A stretch of DNA of 64,000 bases from Prochilodus magdalenae (lineage: Eukaryota; Chordata; Actinopteri; Characiformes; Prochilodontidae): the NCBI GenBank assembly GCA_024036415.1, contig JAMWET010007157.1, positions 464,501 to 528,500 on the forward strand. Direction: 5' to 3'. The position numbers were made by a program, and so were the translations under genes. This document shows, piece by piece, positions 25,033 to 37,265 of this stretch (position 1 is the first letter of the stretch; each line of letters begins with the position of its first letter). The notes below the pieces were generated by a model. It was not told the origin of the DNA and ran no database searches. It saw only the letters and a list, made by a program, of their open reading frames with translations.

Positions 25033-26740
25033 TTTTGCCCCCTGCTCTGACTGGAAACACTACCAGTGGGCAGGCAAACATCCACTGCAATATGTATAAA
25101 TCAATCAAGAAAAATAAGGATTAAAGGTATAATATATGCTACTGACAGCAAGTGGTTAAAATAGGTACTGCAGTTTGAATTCTAAACATTGGAGAGCTGT
25201 CCACCCTGCCCCTCCCCACCCTGGACTCAACACTCAGGCAATTTGTCAGGTTGATGAGACTGAACATACATGAACAAGCACAAGATGAATGGGACAGTAA
25301 ACTTTGACAATGGCAAGCAGTGGTAAGTCCTACACTGTACGTTGATCAGCTGTTGTTTATGTTGTAATGTTTTTATTGTTTGCAAATCATGAACCAGCTC
25401 ATGTGGATTTTTCTAACTCTGTCAATGTTAACCTGATGCATAGCTAGCTATGTACACTAACCGAAGCTAAGCCTGTTATCCCTCCCTGTCAGGAGAAGCA
25501 CCCCCTCTGCATGCTGGAAGGCAGAGGTCTTTTTCTGGAAAGCGGAGGTAATCTGCTTTTACTCATATTGACTAGATGGACGTACAAAAATCACATTTAT
25601 TTCAATTAACAATAAGGTAAATCTCTGTTTTACATAACACAAACACCACCAGGCCTTCTAACTTGCATTCATAAACCTAATCCACATAGAGTCAAAGTTG
25701 TATTGTTCTGTCATGCTGGTTAGCATGAGTTACACTTCACCACCTGTGTCTCAAAACTCAGTATCTCGATAACCCAGCTGCACACGGACCACAGAGTATG
25801 AATGTGACTACTCGAATGCTGAAATGACCTGTCCATTCCTACTGGTAGCAGTGATAAGGTTAGCTAACCCTAGCTGTGACTTGAGAAGAAATTGATCCAA
25901 CTCTGTATCCATCTTAAAGTTCGTCTGAGCTCTAAGCTTCCTCTATCTTTCAAAAGCAGCACCAATATTAACTTGTGTTTTACAGTGCTGTGATCATGGG
26001 CCTGTTTATGTCAGGTTAAACTGACCGTTATCTCTGTTGAGCCAATTTGTGTGCTTGCTTCCATGGGTGCAGTGGGCTGTTTTAGCTTGAGAATGTTTGT
26101 TATATCTGGCAACCCAGTGTGGAAATAGGCGGAATCACTTGCCAAAACACAAACAGAATTTCCACAGGTTAGTAAATGACTGATGAGAACATACTGAGAA
26201 CATAGTGGACCATTTCACGATTTAGTAAAGTAAATGTATTACATAATCCAACTGTAAAGTTAAAACAAAAGTTAAGTGTCACCTAGATCTGATGTCTGTT
26301 GTCCAATAACACTTTCCATTAGTGTCCAACAATGAATTTAATCTATTGGCGAAAATCATACCAAATTTCAGACCTACCATCAGCTCAGCTAGCATCACAA
26401 TGGATGGTGGACCTGTCAATATCAAAGCCAAACACTACACTACCACACAGACAAAACAACAACAGCAACTGAGCATGCTGTTGTGATGTAATGTAGCAAA
26501 CTTAGTGAATTAGATATTTGGATATTTGCAGTTTTGGAATTACTGACTGTGGTGACTGATTATACAGTTGTAGTAAATGACGATTAGGTAGCATAACAGT
26601 GAAGCACTTCTTTCAGCTGAGGAAATGAGTAATAAGCTTGCAAATATCTCTGTTTGTGTATCTCCCTCTAAACAGACTGTCTTTCCCTCTTCTGTATTCT
26701 CTCCAAACCATGTCACCCCCTCTTTCCCCCCTCTCCTGTT
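25033..26740. other. Intergenic, nothing recognised
   Basis: No gene or assigned repeat was recognised. Some stretches (25180-25560) read like decayed interspersed repeat but could not be matched to another copy in the window. Confidence 0.4.
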
Positions 26741-26744
26741 TCAG

Positions 26745-27860
26745 CATGCATCGCTACCCTTCTCGCTATCATTAGGCCGTGTATATCAAGGTTAAACAGC
26801 TTGAAGCTTTCTGACACGCTCACTTCCGTGTATGAGAGGCCCCGTCATCTCTGAGTGATCGTGACCAGTCCAGGAGTTTGTCAGGTCATGTCTTCATATG
26901 CCGTCTACCGCTATCTGTGTCATCTGTGCCTCGGCCAGCTCTAGGCCCCTATCACCTGGATAAGGCTGTGAAGACCACAACCGCCGGTGACAGCGGGCGG
27001 CTTGGCGCTGCTTCGGGGGCCGCAACTTTCAACTGCTCAATGTGTCCGCCAAAGATATGATTGTGAACACGCATCAACACGCATTAGTCAGGTCAGCAGG
27101 GGTCAGCGGTAGCATGAATACGGGCCCGGCCCTGTCTCTGGAGAGCGAACATGGGCAAAGAGGATTGATAGTGAGCTCTAGCAGACATAACAGATGGCCT
27201 CTCAAGGCCTGAGAGGTATTTTCTGTCCGTGTAGATACCTCACTTTAGCTTGGCCCTCATTCATGGCGAAGCAGGGTCCAGAGTTATATTATTTTCATTG
27301 TACAGGGAGGAGACCAAACTGATGGTTGTTGTGTGGCGTTTCTATGAAGCCACGGCTACACTCTATCTGATTTATAATGTTTTCCCACGTTCCATACTCC
27401 TCTCTCGCTCTCCCTCTCTCTCTCCAGAAAGAGATCTCCCTGCAGCCCACCCGTGTGATTAATGTTTTTCATTTGATGTCCTCCTTCTCGCCTCCACCGA
27501 GTACCAGCAAATAAAACTTCCAGCCAGTGCGCGCAAATTGTCTCTCAAAAGAGCAGTAAAAGAGTGAGGGAGAGAGAAAGAGAGGAGAGAGAAAGAGCGC
27601 GGCACACCGTATAGCCGCAAATGTAGCCTTTTTGGAAAGAGGTGCATTTGTGAGAGAGAAACATTTGCTGTGGGGGAAGTGTTTCTCAGCATACGGGACT
27701 CCTCCCTGGAGAAATCCCCCTGTTGCTAATATGCAGTTATTGCAATTGCCAGCGGCGCTGTCCAAATTAAAGCGCGAACATGGGGAGCACTTCAAACCCC
27801 TCCATTGCCACAGATAACAACATTTCCCATGGTCCCCTGCTCTCCCATTCACTGCTCTGT
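26745..27860. promoter_or_regulatory. Candidate conserved non-coding block 6 (DR4 element)
   Basis: The most GC- and CpG-rich stretch before the promoter island, for example 26980-27020 and 27115-27135. It contains a direct repeat of nuclear-receptor half-sites, AGGTCA at 27090-27095 and GGGTCA at 27100-27105 with a 4-base spacer. That is the DR4 arrangement used by thyroid-hormone/RXR and LXR/RXR dimers. Open frames up to 127 codons (minus, 27469-27852) lack domains. The enhancer role is inference. Confidence 0.35.
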
Positions 27861-28264
27861 TTCAGCTTTATTCCAAAAAATAAATAAATAAATCACGAGC
27901 AGTCTTCTCTTTACTAGATACATAGCCCCGACATCACTCTCCTCTGGCAAAACAAAATATAGATCTTCCGCATTGTCTTTCTCTTTGGACCTATCGAAGT
28001 TTGATTATTTGATTATTACACTACATTTAATGTTCATTAGGAGTATTCATTTTAAGGCTTCCTATTAAACAACATCTTATTACCTCTTACTGATTTAAGT
28101 GGACGGAAATACCTAGATGTACCACTTGCTTAATTTCTCACTACATAAATTTACAACCTTTGTACAACCAAGTTGTATTAGTGTCAGTTCGTTCATTAAG
28201 AATACCACTGGGCTGGAGCATCATTAAAACAGCAATGTATGGGGTGCACTGAATCAACAGTAGC
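27861..28264. other. AT-rich intergenic, nothing recognised
   Basis: No gene or repeat family recognised; short AAAT-type runs near 27876-27890. Confidence 0.45.
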
Positions 28265-28640
28265 AAGTACCTACCAACAAATTACACCCCGTTGACAGGG
28301 CGTTGGGTGCTGAAGGTGCACACTCATGCACAGGGCCAACAAAGGCTATCCTGTTTGGTCTAAACTGGGAGAAAGCATACTGTGGCAGAAATCCCAGACA
28401 GTTAGAATGGTGGTTACACAGAGGATAAGTTGGTGCAGATCAGTCATAATAACCATTTCAAGCCCTGTCCAGCATTAAAAGTACCTAATGTGCATGCAAG
28501 CATTGAGAACTTAACCTTGTAGCAAAGACAGATGGTCACCATCTTAAGCATCATGGGAACCTAGCTCATCCCTGCATGGCAACAGTATTACCTCATGGCA
28601 GTGGCCTCCTTAGTGGAATGATGTACCTTGCCTAGCTTTA
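28265..28640 (+). pseudogene. Tc1-like transposase fossil, internally deleted
   Basis: Plus-strand pieces align in order with a fish Tc1-like transposase as I remember it. 'cactcatgcacagggccaac' near 28320-28340 reads HAQGQQRLSCLV. The stretch near 28575-28620 reads PCMATVLPHGSGLL in the frame that normally leads into the FQQDN motif with the second catalytic Asp. Here that motif is replaced by LLSGMMYL, so the Asp is lost. The region between the two pieces is shortened and no terminal repeats were found. Family assignment rests on recall. Confidence 0.55.
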
Positions 28641-29289
28641 TTATATTGCCAGCACTATATCACTATGCATATACAACAGAAGTCATTTCACCCAGGAAAG
28701 TGTTATAAGACATCTAACATAGATGTTATGCCAATTTCACATTACAACTGGCAACCTTAATGACATATTATAAATGTTAATTTAGATCTATGTCTGTTAC
28801 CATAACGTACGTATAGACACTACAGTAAAGTTTTTTATTATTTGTTTTTTGTATGTCATATAATTACTGGTTACATAGTAAGACTCCTCTCTTTTTTTAT
28901 ACATGCAAATACTTTGTACACACATATACAGATGTATATATATATATTAAATATGTAGAACATGATTCTATGAGTCTGAACTTACCTCCTGCAAAAAGCT
29001 TAATGACAAGCAATGTGCTAAAACATTGTTGATTGAGTACATACGAGGGGTACTAGCAGGATTCCTCTTGGATGGATATACATAAATAATCTGTTAAATT
29101 GAAATTCATCAGAGTCAACTGCAAATTCCTATGCAAGTAAATGAAAGTTTCTTATTATAAAAGTTTCTGATCCATCTTACATGCTGTTGTAGAGGTGATG
29201 TTTTTGCCACATTACAGCTCATTACTGAAAAATAAAAAAGGAAACTCTTTACCATTCTCAGTCAGTATGCATTAAATGTCAAGTGTCTT
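28641..29289. other. AT-rich intergenic with a repeated 'gggtactagca' motif
   Basis: No gene. The segment at 29040-29085 resembles 30022-30062 (shared 'gggtactagca', then 'gatgta'- and 'ggatgga'-type sequence). The segment at 29272-29303 resembles 30393-30422 (shared 'atgtcaagtgt'). They may be two copies of a decayed repeat. Confidence 0.4.
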
Positions 29290-29500
29290 TTGGGGCTTGT
29301 AACTTCACAATCCTCCAGGACAAAAGGGCCTGACATGGGAGGGTCTAGGTTCAATCCCCTGACTAGGTGCCCAGAGTCTGTGATGGACTGGTGACCTGTC
29401 CAAAGTGTTTCCTGCCTTTTGCCCAAAGATCGCTGGTATTGGCTTTAACAGCCTCAATGAAAGTGCACTCAAAAAATATAAATAAAATAAATAAATAAAT
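29290..29500 (+). mobile_element. tRNA-headed SINE, family C, plus orientation
   Basis: The head has a B-box-like 'ggttcaatcccc' near 29348. The body has 'gtgatggactggtgacctgt' followed by 'ccaaagtgtttcctgcc'. The body is the reverse complement of the block near 21185-21225. It ends in an A-rich 'aataaaataaataaataaat' tail near 29478-29500, consistent with retroposition. Confidence 0.7.
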
Positions 29501-30695
29501 CTTTTTTTGATATCTGACATTCTAACAAGTATCCATCTTCCATCTATCAATCTTAGCATAATTCTGCATTGAGTGCATAAGTTGTCACTGTAGCATTCAA
29601 AGCTACAGCTGTAGCCAAATATAGCTACTGCTCACCACATAGAGAAAGGTAGCCTGGGAGGAATGACAACGCATGAATGAAGAGTGAGTGTGGAAAGAAA
29701 TGTACCATTTGCACCAAACAGACCCTGCCAGGTGCCAATGGGAAAGGTGTGAGTTTTAGTCCTCAAGGTTGCACTGGCCTAACACAAGTGTGGCCAAACA
29801 TAAATGCACTCTCAAGCCCCAAACCACCAGTGGCCAATAAGATTAGTTGCAGTTGTGGCCATGCCAGAACATACCTTGTGCACAGAGTTTTGAAGGCAAA
29901 CACATTACATTGTGTCTGCAAGAAATAAAGGTTCATGAAAAGCCTATTTATTTGGGTTAAACCAACACAAAACATTCATGTTTAAATACACAGCGTAATT
30001 AATATGCGTACAAAGTACCACATATGAAGGGTACTAGCAACATTCATCTCGGATGTATACACACTCATCATCAAAAAAAAAATCCAAAAGAAATCAACCA
30101 ACAGAAATGAAACTTGGTGGGTAGGTTAGACATTGTAAGACATGTGAATGATTCAAGTTTCATGCTCGACCACACATGTGATGTAAGCAAGGACAGGCCT
30201 TATCACTGTACCTGACTGACCCAACAGCCACGACTGCGGGCATTCAGTAAATAAGTGCTGCCCTCTATGAGTCATTCTGTTAGTGGTAGCACCATTAGCA
30301 GGCAGCTGCATGACTACATTCAGGCAAACCAATGCAAAGACTGCTCTTCACATCATGTCAACGTCGCAAAGACTTCAGTGATGTTGTGTCACTCAAATGT
30401 CAAGTGTTTATAGGCTCGTACCTTCTTATAGCTACTATACCAGCATATTTACTTTATGTAAAACTAATGGCCACTCTCTCTGGTTTAGATGATGATTAAA
30501 TGTTTGCATTTATAACAAAAACACATGCTACATACATTTTTTTAGGTGTAGTGAAAGCTTATAGCCACTAGTTTAGAACTGTGCAGACAATTTCTTTCCT
30601 ACATTGTAATGCAGATGGCTCTATTTGAGGCTGGTTATTGGTTAGTTATGCAACCAAAGAATACTTCTAGAATTCATGTAATTTATTTATTAACA
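29501..30695. other. Intergenic, nothing recognised
   Basis: No gene. Holds the second copies (30022-30062 and 30393-30422) of the short segments shared with 29040-29303. Confidence 0.4.
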
Positions 30696-30699
30696 AATT

Positions 30700-31110
30700 C
30701 TTAATAATCGTAAACGCTCTGATTAGATGCTACTCTTTATAGTTTGATTAGACAGCGGGCCTTTTAAAGAGAGTGGCTCCTCAATCAGGGAAGTGCTATG
30801 GAAAGTGCCATGTTTTATTTCCACAAGGACTAAACCAAGGCCTGAGAGCGTGTCATAAATCATCTCAATCACTCGGGCCGGCGCTCTGAAGCCCATTCAT
30901 CACCTCACTCAGACCTGGTCCAGAGGAAACCTCTCAGAATCCCGGGATCAGTGCCTCCCTGCCTGTATTTGTTAAGTTCTGAAAGACAAAACACGACCCA
31001 AGTTCAGTGCTCTTGCTCTGAAGCTTGACGTGTATAAATGCTTAATGGAAAAATGAGAAATGCATTCTCAAAAGAAAGTGCTCCAGGGTAGACTTGGGGC
31101 TTTGAGCTAA
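30700..31110. promoter_or_regulatory. Candidate conserved non-coding block 7
   Basis: Unique sequence of balanced composition with CpG-bearing patches near 30840-30890 and no open frame of interest. It differs from the AT-rich flanks. Conserved-element status is inferred. Confidence 0.3.
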
Positions 31111-33210
31111 CCCCTGTAGTGAAGGGCAGGTATTAAGGAGAACCCTTGCAGGTTCTGTAGTGTAAGAGTAGAGTAGTTGCTTGGTTCTCTAGAAGAAGGT
31201 TGGCTTTTAAGAGGTTTACATTTTTGCTCCAAACCAACTTTTGAGACATAGTATAAGGAAAAATTTGGAACTGTGTTTAAATTCAATGTTAAAATTGCTC
31301 ATGACGTTGAAACAGCTAAGGGTAGCATATTAAAACTTTGGCATAGTATTTTGAAATAACGAGTTGAAAACAATGGTTTGTGACATATATTAACAAATAT
31401 AAAAAACGTTTTTTATCCATCTGTACATTATAGGAATGGATTCACTTGAGTGAAAATCAAACAGTGTGAACATTTACATATGTTTAGATATACAAAAATG
31501 AAATAGAAATATTAAAATACATAATTAAATAAATAAAGGCTCTATGTTGAGTGGTGTGTTCTTTAAACACTTAGTTAAGTGCTTTGTATGTTCAAGCAAA
31601 TTGCTGTTTGTTAAGGTGCAGACAGTGCCTTAACATTGTTATTTGGGCACAACTTTGTGGCTGCTGAATGGTGCAACTGTAATTTGTGTTAAGTTTCTGT
31701 TAATTCTTTGCACATTTTCACATTTTGCAAAATACCGTCCACCATTAAAGTCTGGTCTCCGTCACTACTGTAAGAAACAAGTAAAAGCAGTCTCTCCTCC
31801 TTCCTCTTCACTTCTTACCAGTCTAGTAGCATTTTGCTCTATTTTGATCTCCATTGGTGGAAAGCACCAGTGTTTTATTTATACCACTTTTTTGTTTGCT
31901 TGTTCAGCCATCTTTGCACTTACAGTTCCTTTCATTGGCCACATGTCTTTCATCCACTCATGTTTTACTGTTTTGACTACCCTGACTGAGGCCACCCATA
32001 CTATTGCCTTTAGAATTGCAAAGTGGTGTTATGAGACAAGACAGGTTAGAGATAATTGGTAACTTTTTACATATCTCTGCAACATGATACATAGACTTTT
32101 ACATTCGGTTGATAATTTTAGAGAATTTAAGACGTTTTTTAGGCTAAAATTCTACACCCTTGTGGCACTGGCAGAGAAAATGTTGTTATATCATGCATTG
32201 GTCAAGTTTTAGACCCCTTTGCTTCCATAACATGACTTCTTTCATACTACCAGAAATAGAATGTACAAAATACACATTTCATTGCACTTGTGGATTTCTA
32301 CTAAATTTACAGAAGCTTTCTAATAAAACATGGAGTACTGCAAGTGTTGGTCTTTCTCTCTATCCTGCACCGTATTATCAGATCCCAATACGGTCATTTC
32401 CATTGCATCAGCAAACATTTGTGGAAAGAAAGTGGGATTTAAACCTAAGCCTGAAATCTCATGATCTGGTATCAATTTTGACAATATGATTTGTTCAGAT
32501 TTGCCATGCTCTGACACTTCTTGGTTTTGCCTTGTGTGGGACATTAATAATCTCAAAATACTAAAAGAAGTCCACCTAAAATCTTCCCAGACTGTCATTG
32601 TCAATTGCGAGAAGGAAAATGGACTATTGAAGCAGATGATGAAGTGCATTTATATGTAAGCAGCCAAATGGAAAACAAGAGTGTTTAGATGGTGCGAGAG
32701 GCAACACGGTGTGTTATGTTTGTATGGCTTTTTTATATTTACCTCAAAATAAGCATTTTCTCACAATCGGACATCTCAAAAAAGTAGCTCTTTTATACTC
32801 CATATTTTCCAGTTATATCCATTTCCATATTATGAAGGTTTCTACAAAGGGGCTTATATATCATTCATAGCCTGATTTATATAACATGATTTTATAAAAA
32901 GAAAGATCCTAAATATTCTCTGTAAAAACATTTGATTCTCATATGTCAGCAGAATAAAACAACAATAATTATTTGGAACCTGACCTTATCTATTGTTCAG
33001 TTTCTGTTCTTGAAACTTCTGCATGTATATTTAACAAGATTATGTATAATTTGCATACATAACATTTTAGAAACCATATAGTAAAAAAAAAGAATTCTCT
33101 TAAAGAAAATAATCCGCTAGGGAGGTTTGATGGTAATCTCTAGCTAAAGTTGATGCACAATTATTGTTATTATTATTTGCAGAATTTAACAAAAACACAT
33201 AGCACATATA
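31111..33210. other. AT-rich intergenic, no convincing gene
   Basis: The longest non-repeat open frame of the window lies here (31643-32062, plus, 139 codons). It starts at TTG, is hydrophobic and matches nothing I know. The 109-codon frames at 32160-32489 and 32320-32649 overlap on opposite strands. I see no splice, promoter or poly(A) arrangement that would make these genes. Confidence 0.45.
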
Positions 33211-33214
33211 TATC

Positions 33215-33321
<107 letters not shown>

Positions 33322-33324
33322 CAT

Positions 33325-33728
33325 TGTCAGGAACAAAGAACCAGGACCGACGCACGCAGAGCTAAAAGTCAAATGGGCTTTATTAAGCACACGAGTACAC
33401 AAGCACAACAGCAATACACTGAAAGACATAAAGGGAGAGACAAGGTCAAAGTCAGAGAACAGAACAAGAGAGAAAACCAACAAGGGTTAAGCAAAAGAAG
33501 AGGTCAGCGCCAAAGAGAGTCAAAAAGCCAGTGTTAGGATAAACAGAGGAGAAACGCTCAGAAATGCAAACTAGGTTTGGCAAAACTTCTGCAATGAGGA
33601 AGTGTTTGAGAGGAGTATATATACACTGAGGCTAAGTGGATGCAGCTGGCTAAAACTTAAGTGACCTAGAGCTGTGCTGATTGGATGGCTGGGGACATGT
33701 GGGTGTGATGTCATTGGATGATGTACTG
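33325..33728 (-). mobile_element. LTR-like repeat, family D copy 1, truncated
   Basis: Starts TGTCAGGAAC and shares with 40045-40600 the blocks 'gagctaaaagtcaa', 'cactcagaaatgcaa'-type, 'ggttggcaaaacttc'-type and 'catgtgggtgtga'-type in the same order. On the minus strand the element ends in 'ttaataaagcccattt' (AATAAA near 33382-33387) and then 'ttcctgaca'. That is LTR-like with a late poly(A) signal. The plus-strand right end is missing after about 33728 compared with copy 2. Confidence 0.6.
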
Positions 33729-34445
33729 TATGTATATATAAGGAAATTTATTTAGGAATTCATATATGTATAAATATAAATTCTGACATATCATATATAC
33801 CAGAATAACAGCAGGTATTTTTCAGTAACTAGTCACATTTGTCTTGGTGGACATTGAAACCATCTGTGGAGGCACCATGGTCAGTACTATTTTTTTTGTC
33901 ACATATCACGTCCAGAAGGCCTGGTGTCACTCCACCTCCACCCCTACCACAAAATCTGCAGGAACTGGGTGAGAATATTCAAGCTGCTTAGGATGAATTA
34001 TAACAGGCCAACATTAGGAACTGTTATGTTGCGTTAGCCATACTGAGAGACACTACTTCTGTATGTGTAGGTCAATAAACAAATGCCCATATCAGTCTAA
34101 ATGTATCATCATTAATTGTTCCTGGTAACCTTTATCTTCCTTCTGTATAGCATTACAATCCCACACTTCCTTCTGGGTGCAGCTGTATTTCTGATGATAA
34201 GTGTTCTATGTAAGGGATGTGTGTAGTTCAATGTAGAGGAACTTTTTCATATGACCTAATCTTCTCTTAAAAACAAAGGTTCCTAAATTGTTCTTGACTT
34301 GGATGTGGGTGAAACATGGTGAAATCCTGGGATTTGAACAACCTTATGCTGTACGCATTTGCCTAAATGGAACTGTTAATTGAATCTGACACATACTGAG
34401 TGATGTGAGTGCTGGTGACATTTCTGTTAAGGGGAAATCCTCAGG
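33729..34445. other. AT-rich intergenic, nothing recognised
   Basis: No gene or repeat family recognised. Confidence 0.45.
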
Positions 34446-34449
34446 CATA

Positions 34450-35390
34450 CGTGTGTCTGTCCGTCCCTCTCTCTCCTTTGGTGGTGATTAGGACAGTGTC
34501 TCAGTGTATTGCTGATGGAGGAAACCTCAGCGGCAAATCTCCTGATGAGCAGAGCATGTTCAGCTGAGGCAGCTAAAGCCTCACGCGTTCTTGCTGGTTC
34601 GCCAAGGCCACATTTAAATCTTCATCTTTTAAAGTTCAGCTATAGAGAGCTGGAACTGAGATAGAGGCTCAATTTGTTTACTTTGGAAAATGAAGCAAAC
34701 GGCTCAATAAAAACAGCTCAGTGGTCCTTCTGTCTCTATAAATGGCTTTTAAAAAGACGCATATTGCACATCACACTTCAGCGTATATTCCTTCATGGTG
34801 CTGAGGGCTCTAAATGTGCCATGTATGGCGTTTGATGGGTGTGCTTGTTTGCGAGTGCATTCTCTCAGTCCTATAGGGAGCAGTCCACACTGCAGGAAGT
34901 GTCTGTGTTTCTAACCTCCTGTAGAGCGGGAAGGTGGTGGTTTGTCACAGAAAGTGAATTATTTTGAATTTATGGTGTTTCTTCACTGGTGCTGCTGTGG
35001 GGCCAGCCTAAATCATCTCCGATTTCTGCTAGTGTAAAAAATGTCAAGCAGCTGATTTAAGATGTTTCCACTTTGAACTTTCTCTTGCCACCTTTTTCTT
35101 TTCCCTCTATCTCTTTCTCTGACATTTACAGAAAACAGAGAGATATGTTAGCAGGAAAGTGTGTAACAATCTTTGAGTGTAATCATCTCCGGTGTGTATC
35201 ATTAGTTCTGTCAGTGAGGGAAGAAGGAGCTGGCTGCCTCGCTGTAAACTGCAGCTGCTCTTAACGGCTTTCATCCCAGTTAAACAGAACTTGCTGAATG
35301 AAAAGCATTCAAAGAAATCCTGAATAATCTTCCTGGCATTTCTACACATGCACTGTCTTTCATGCTTTCAGAACAATGCGTGCCACTTAG
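34450..35390. promoter_or_regulatory. Candidate conserved non-coding block 8
   Basis: Unique, balanced-composition block containing the first copy (34927-35274) of a locally duplicated segment. Pyrimidine-rich stretch near 35085-35130. Frames are short and without domains. Conservation is inferred, not tested. Confidence 0.28.
34927..35274 (+). repeat. Local direct duplication, copy 1 (about 348 bp)
   Basis: Begins 'cgggaaggtggtggtttgtc' and ends near 'aactgcagctgctctt'. The second copy lies 1214 bases downstream at 36141-36489 in the same orientation with roughly 95% identity by eye. No terminal inverted repeats or A-rich tail were seen, so it looks like a segmental copy and not a transposon. 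Confidence 0.88.
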
Positions 35391-35654
35391 AGAGTCCTTC
35401 ATGTTAAAGTCAGAGAGCTAAATGCAATAACTGATTTGTTTCTGTTTCTGTATCCTTATGAGATGACGACTGTGAAATCTGCCTTCACTTTTCAAAATTT
35501 AGACAACTTTTACTTGCAATTCAAAGTCTGCACAGTTCTCAAAACAAAGTCTGGGCACTTTCTCAAACCTTGGGTGATATCAAGTCTTCACACAGCACAC
35601 AGACGGGAAAGAGATTTACAATTACAATTCAGCCACTGTCACAGCCCCTATAGT

Positions 35655-36045
35655 AGTCTTTAAGTAGCTGCCATGCTGTGTGATTTTGTTCACTAATTTT
35701 CATCATTTGATGTAGAGGTTCATTATTTTCCTGACTGTGTCTGTTTAGACATCTTGGTTCTAAACCAGCCAATCAGAGCAGAGATCATTAAAATATTTAT
35801 AAATGCACAATAAAAGGCAAAACAGCTTGTTTAATACTGGGATCAATTTATAGGCTGTAAATGGAAGTGTAAAACAGCTTTGGGAAATTTGTCACCGCAG
35901 CCACATACCTTCTATGTAGAATACCAGATAAAACCTAAAATGTTCAAAAATGCAATCCAAGGAACCTTTAACAGAATCACCATTTTCTGGGGGTCCCTGA
36001 AAATAAACTTCATGCTGTTTATTAAGAAAGATACAGGCTCAGTGT
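35655..36045 (+). repeat. Interspersed repeat, family B copy 1
   Basis: Starts near 'gctgccatgctgtgtgattt' and contains 'taaaccagccaatcagagca'. It continues with 'cataccttctatgtagaat', 'atgttcaaaaatgcaatcc' and 'catgctgtttatta'. The same order of blocks occurs at 57780-58200, and the right half at 36480-36775. Confidence 0.65.
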
Positions 36046-36140
36046 AGCAAATTGCTTCACCCAATTGCTCCTTCATAACCTACCAGTTGTAACTATGCCT
36101 GGGATACCTCTGAAAAAGTTAGCAGTTTTGGTTTTCTTTG

Positions 36141-36489
36141 CGGGAAGGTGGTGGTTTGTCACAGAAAGTGAATTATTTTAGATTTATGGTGTTTCTTCAC
36201 TGGTGCTGCTGTGGGGCCAGCCTAAATCATCTCCGATTTCTGCTAGTATAAAAATGTCAAGCAGCTGATTTAAGCTGCTTCCACTTTGAACTTTCTCTTG
36301 CCATCTTTTTCTTTTTCCTCTAGCTCTTTCTCTGACATTTACAGAAAACAGAGAGATATGTTAGCAGGAAAGTGTGTAATAATCTCTGAGTGTAATCATC
36401 TCCGGTGTGTATCATTAGTTCTGTCAGTGAGGGAAGAAGGAGCTGCCTGCCTCGCTGTAAACTGCAGCTGCTCTAAAGGGCTTTTATCT
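36141..36489 (+). repeat. Local direct duplication, copy 2
   Basis: Second copy of 34927-35274, with scattered substitutions and a one-base difference in an A run near 36250. It lies directly between two family B repeat pieces. Transposition or recombination through those repeats may have created the duplication. Confidence 0.88.
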
Positions 36490-36775
36490 ATAAGGCTGTG
36501 TAAAACTCCATCTGGCTATTTTTCACCCCGACCAAAGTCACATACTTTCTACGTAGAACATCAAAAAACAACTTAACATGCTCAAAAATGCATCCTGTCA
36601 CACCTTAAAACAGAATCACCCTGCAACAGAAAACTGCTCATTTTACCCCATAGGTTCATATAAATAACCACTCAAAATCAGAATACCAGGGGTCCTTGAA
36701 AATAGCACTTTATGCTGTTTATTAGAAAAATACAGGCAAATCCAGATTAAAAAGGCTGACTATTTAGCTGGTTCA
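36490..36775 (+). repeat. Interspersed repeat, family B copy 2, right half
   Basis: Carries 'tttttcaccccgaccaaagt', 'atactttctacgtagaacat' and 'catgctcaaaaatgcatcc', then 'ggggtccttgaaaatagc' and 'tatgctgtttattag'. These match family B at 35880-36035 and 58115-58190. Confidence 0.6.
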
Positions 36776-37205
36776 CCCACAACTGGCAAACTTCTGTCTT
36801 TGATATTCTTGATTAACTAGCGCTGCTTAACTAATTGGTCTGCCTCAGGGTGACGTTGGTTTATCCAGTTGTTACTTTGTAGCCTACTAATTGTAGCTAT
36901 GCCCTGGATACCTCAGAAAAATTTTGAGCATCCTAACATATTTGTAAATTGGAAAACTGTGATTGGAAAGAGTGAACTGTTTCTCATGAACTCATTTCTC
37001 CAACTTGTCAAGGCAAAAGAGGCAGTGTCAGTTAATGTGTGGAAGACGTGCCAAACTAGAAAATAGCACTTCCAGAAGAACTGTTAAACCAAAGCTTTTG
37101 TTTTCAGTGAAGCTAGCTAGCATCAACGCCGCCATGGTGAGTGTATCAGCTGCCAGCCAATGAAGGGATCTCCTTGAATTCCTGAGGATATTTCTCACTC
37201 TAGAC
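36776..37205. other. Intergenic, nothing recognised
   Basis: No gene or known repeat. Confidence 0.4.
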
Positions 37206-37265
37206 ACATTTACATTTAAGGCATTTGGCAGATGCCCTATTTAGAGCCTTGTCTTGACTTTTGAC
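37206..37265 (-). repeat. LINE/SINE 3' tail fragment
   Basis: Contains 'acatttacatttaaggcatt' followed by 'tggcagatgccctattt'. This is the plus-strand view of the 3' tail shared with the SINE at 57355-57560 and the fragment near 46325-46385. Confidence 0.55.

Noticed and set aside
27469..27852. 127-codon minus frame in the GC-rich block
   Set aside because: Overlaps other frames on both strands. GC-rich sequence lengthens chance frames and no domain is recognised.
31643..32062. 139-codon hydrophobic plus frame
   Set aside because: Starts with TTG, lies in AT-rich DNA and shows no recognisable family. Considered as a retroelement envelope-like remnant but no motif supports it.
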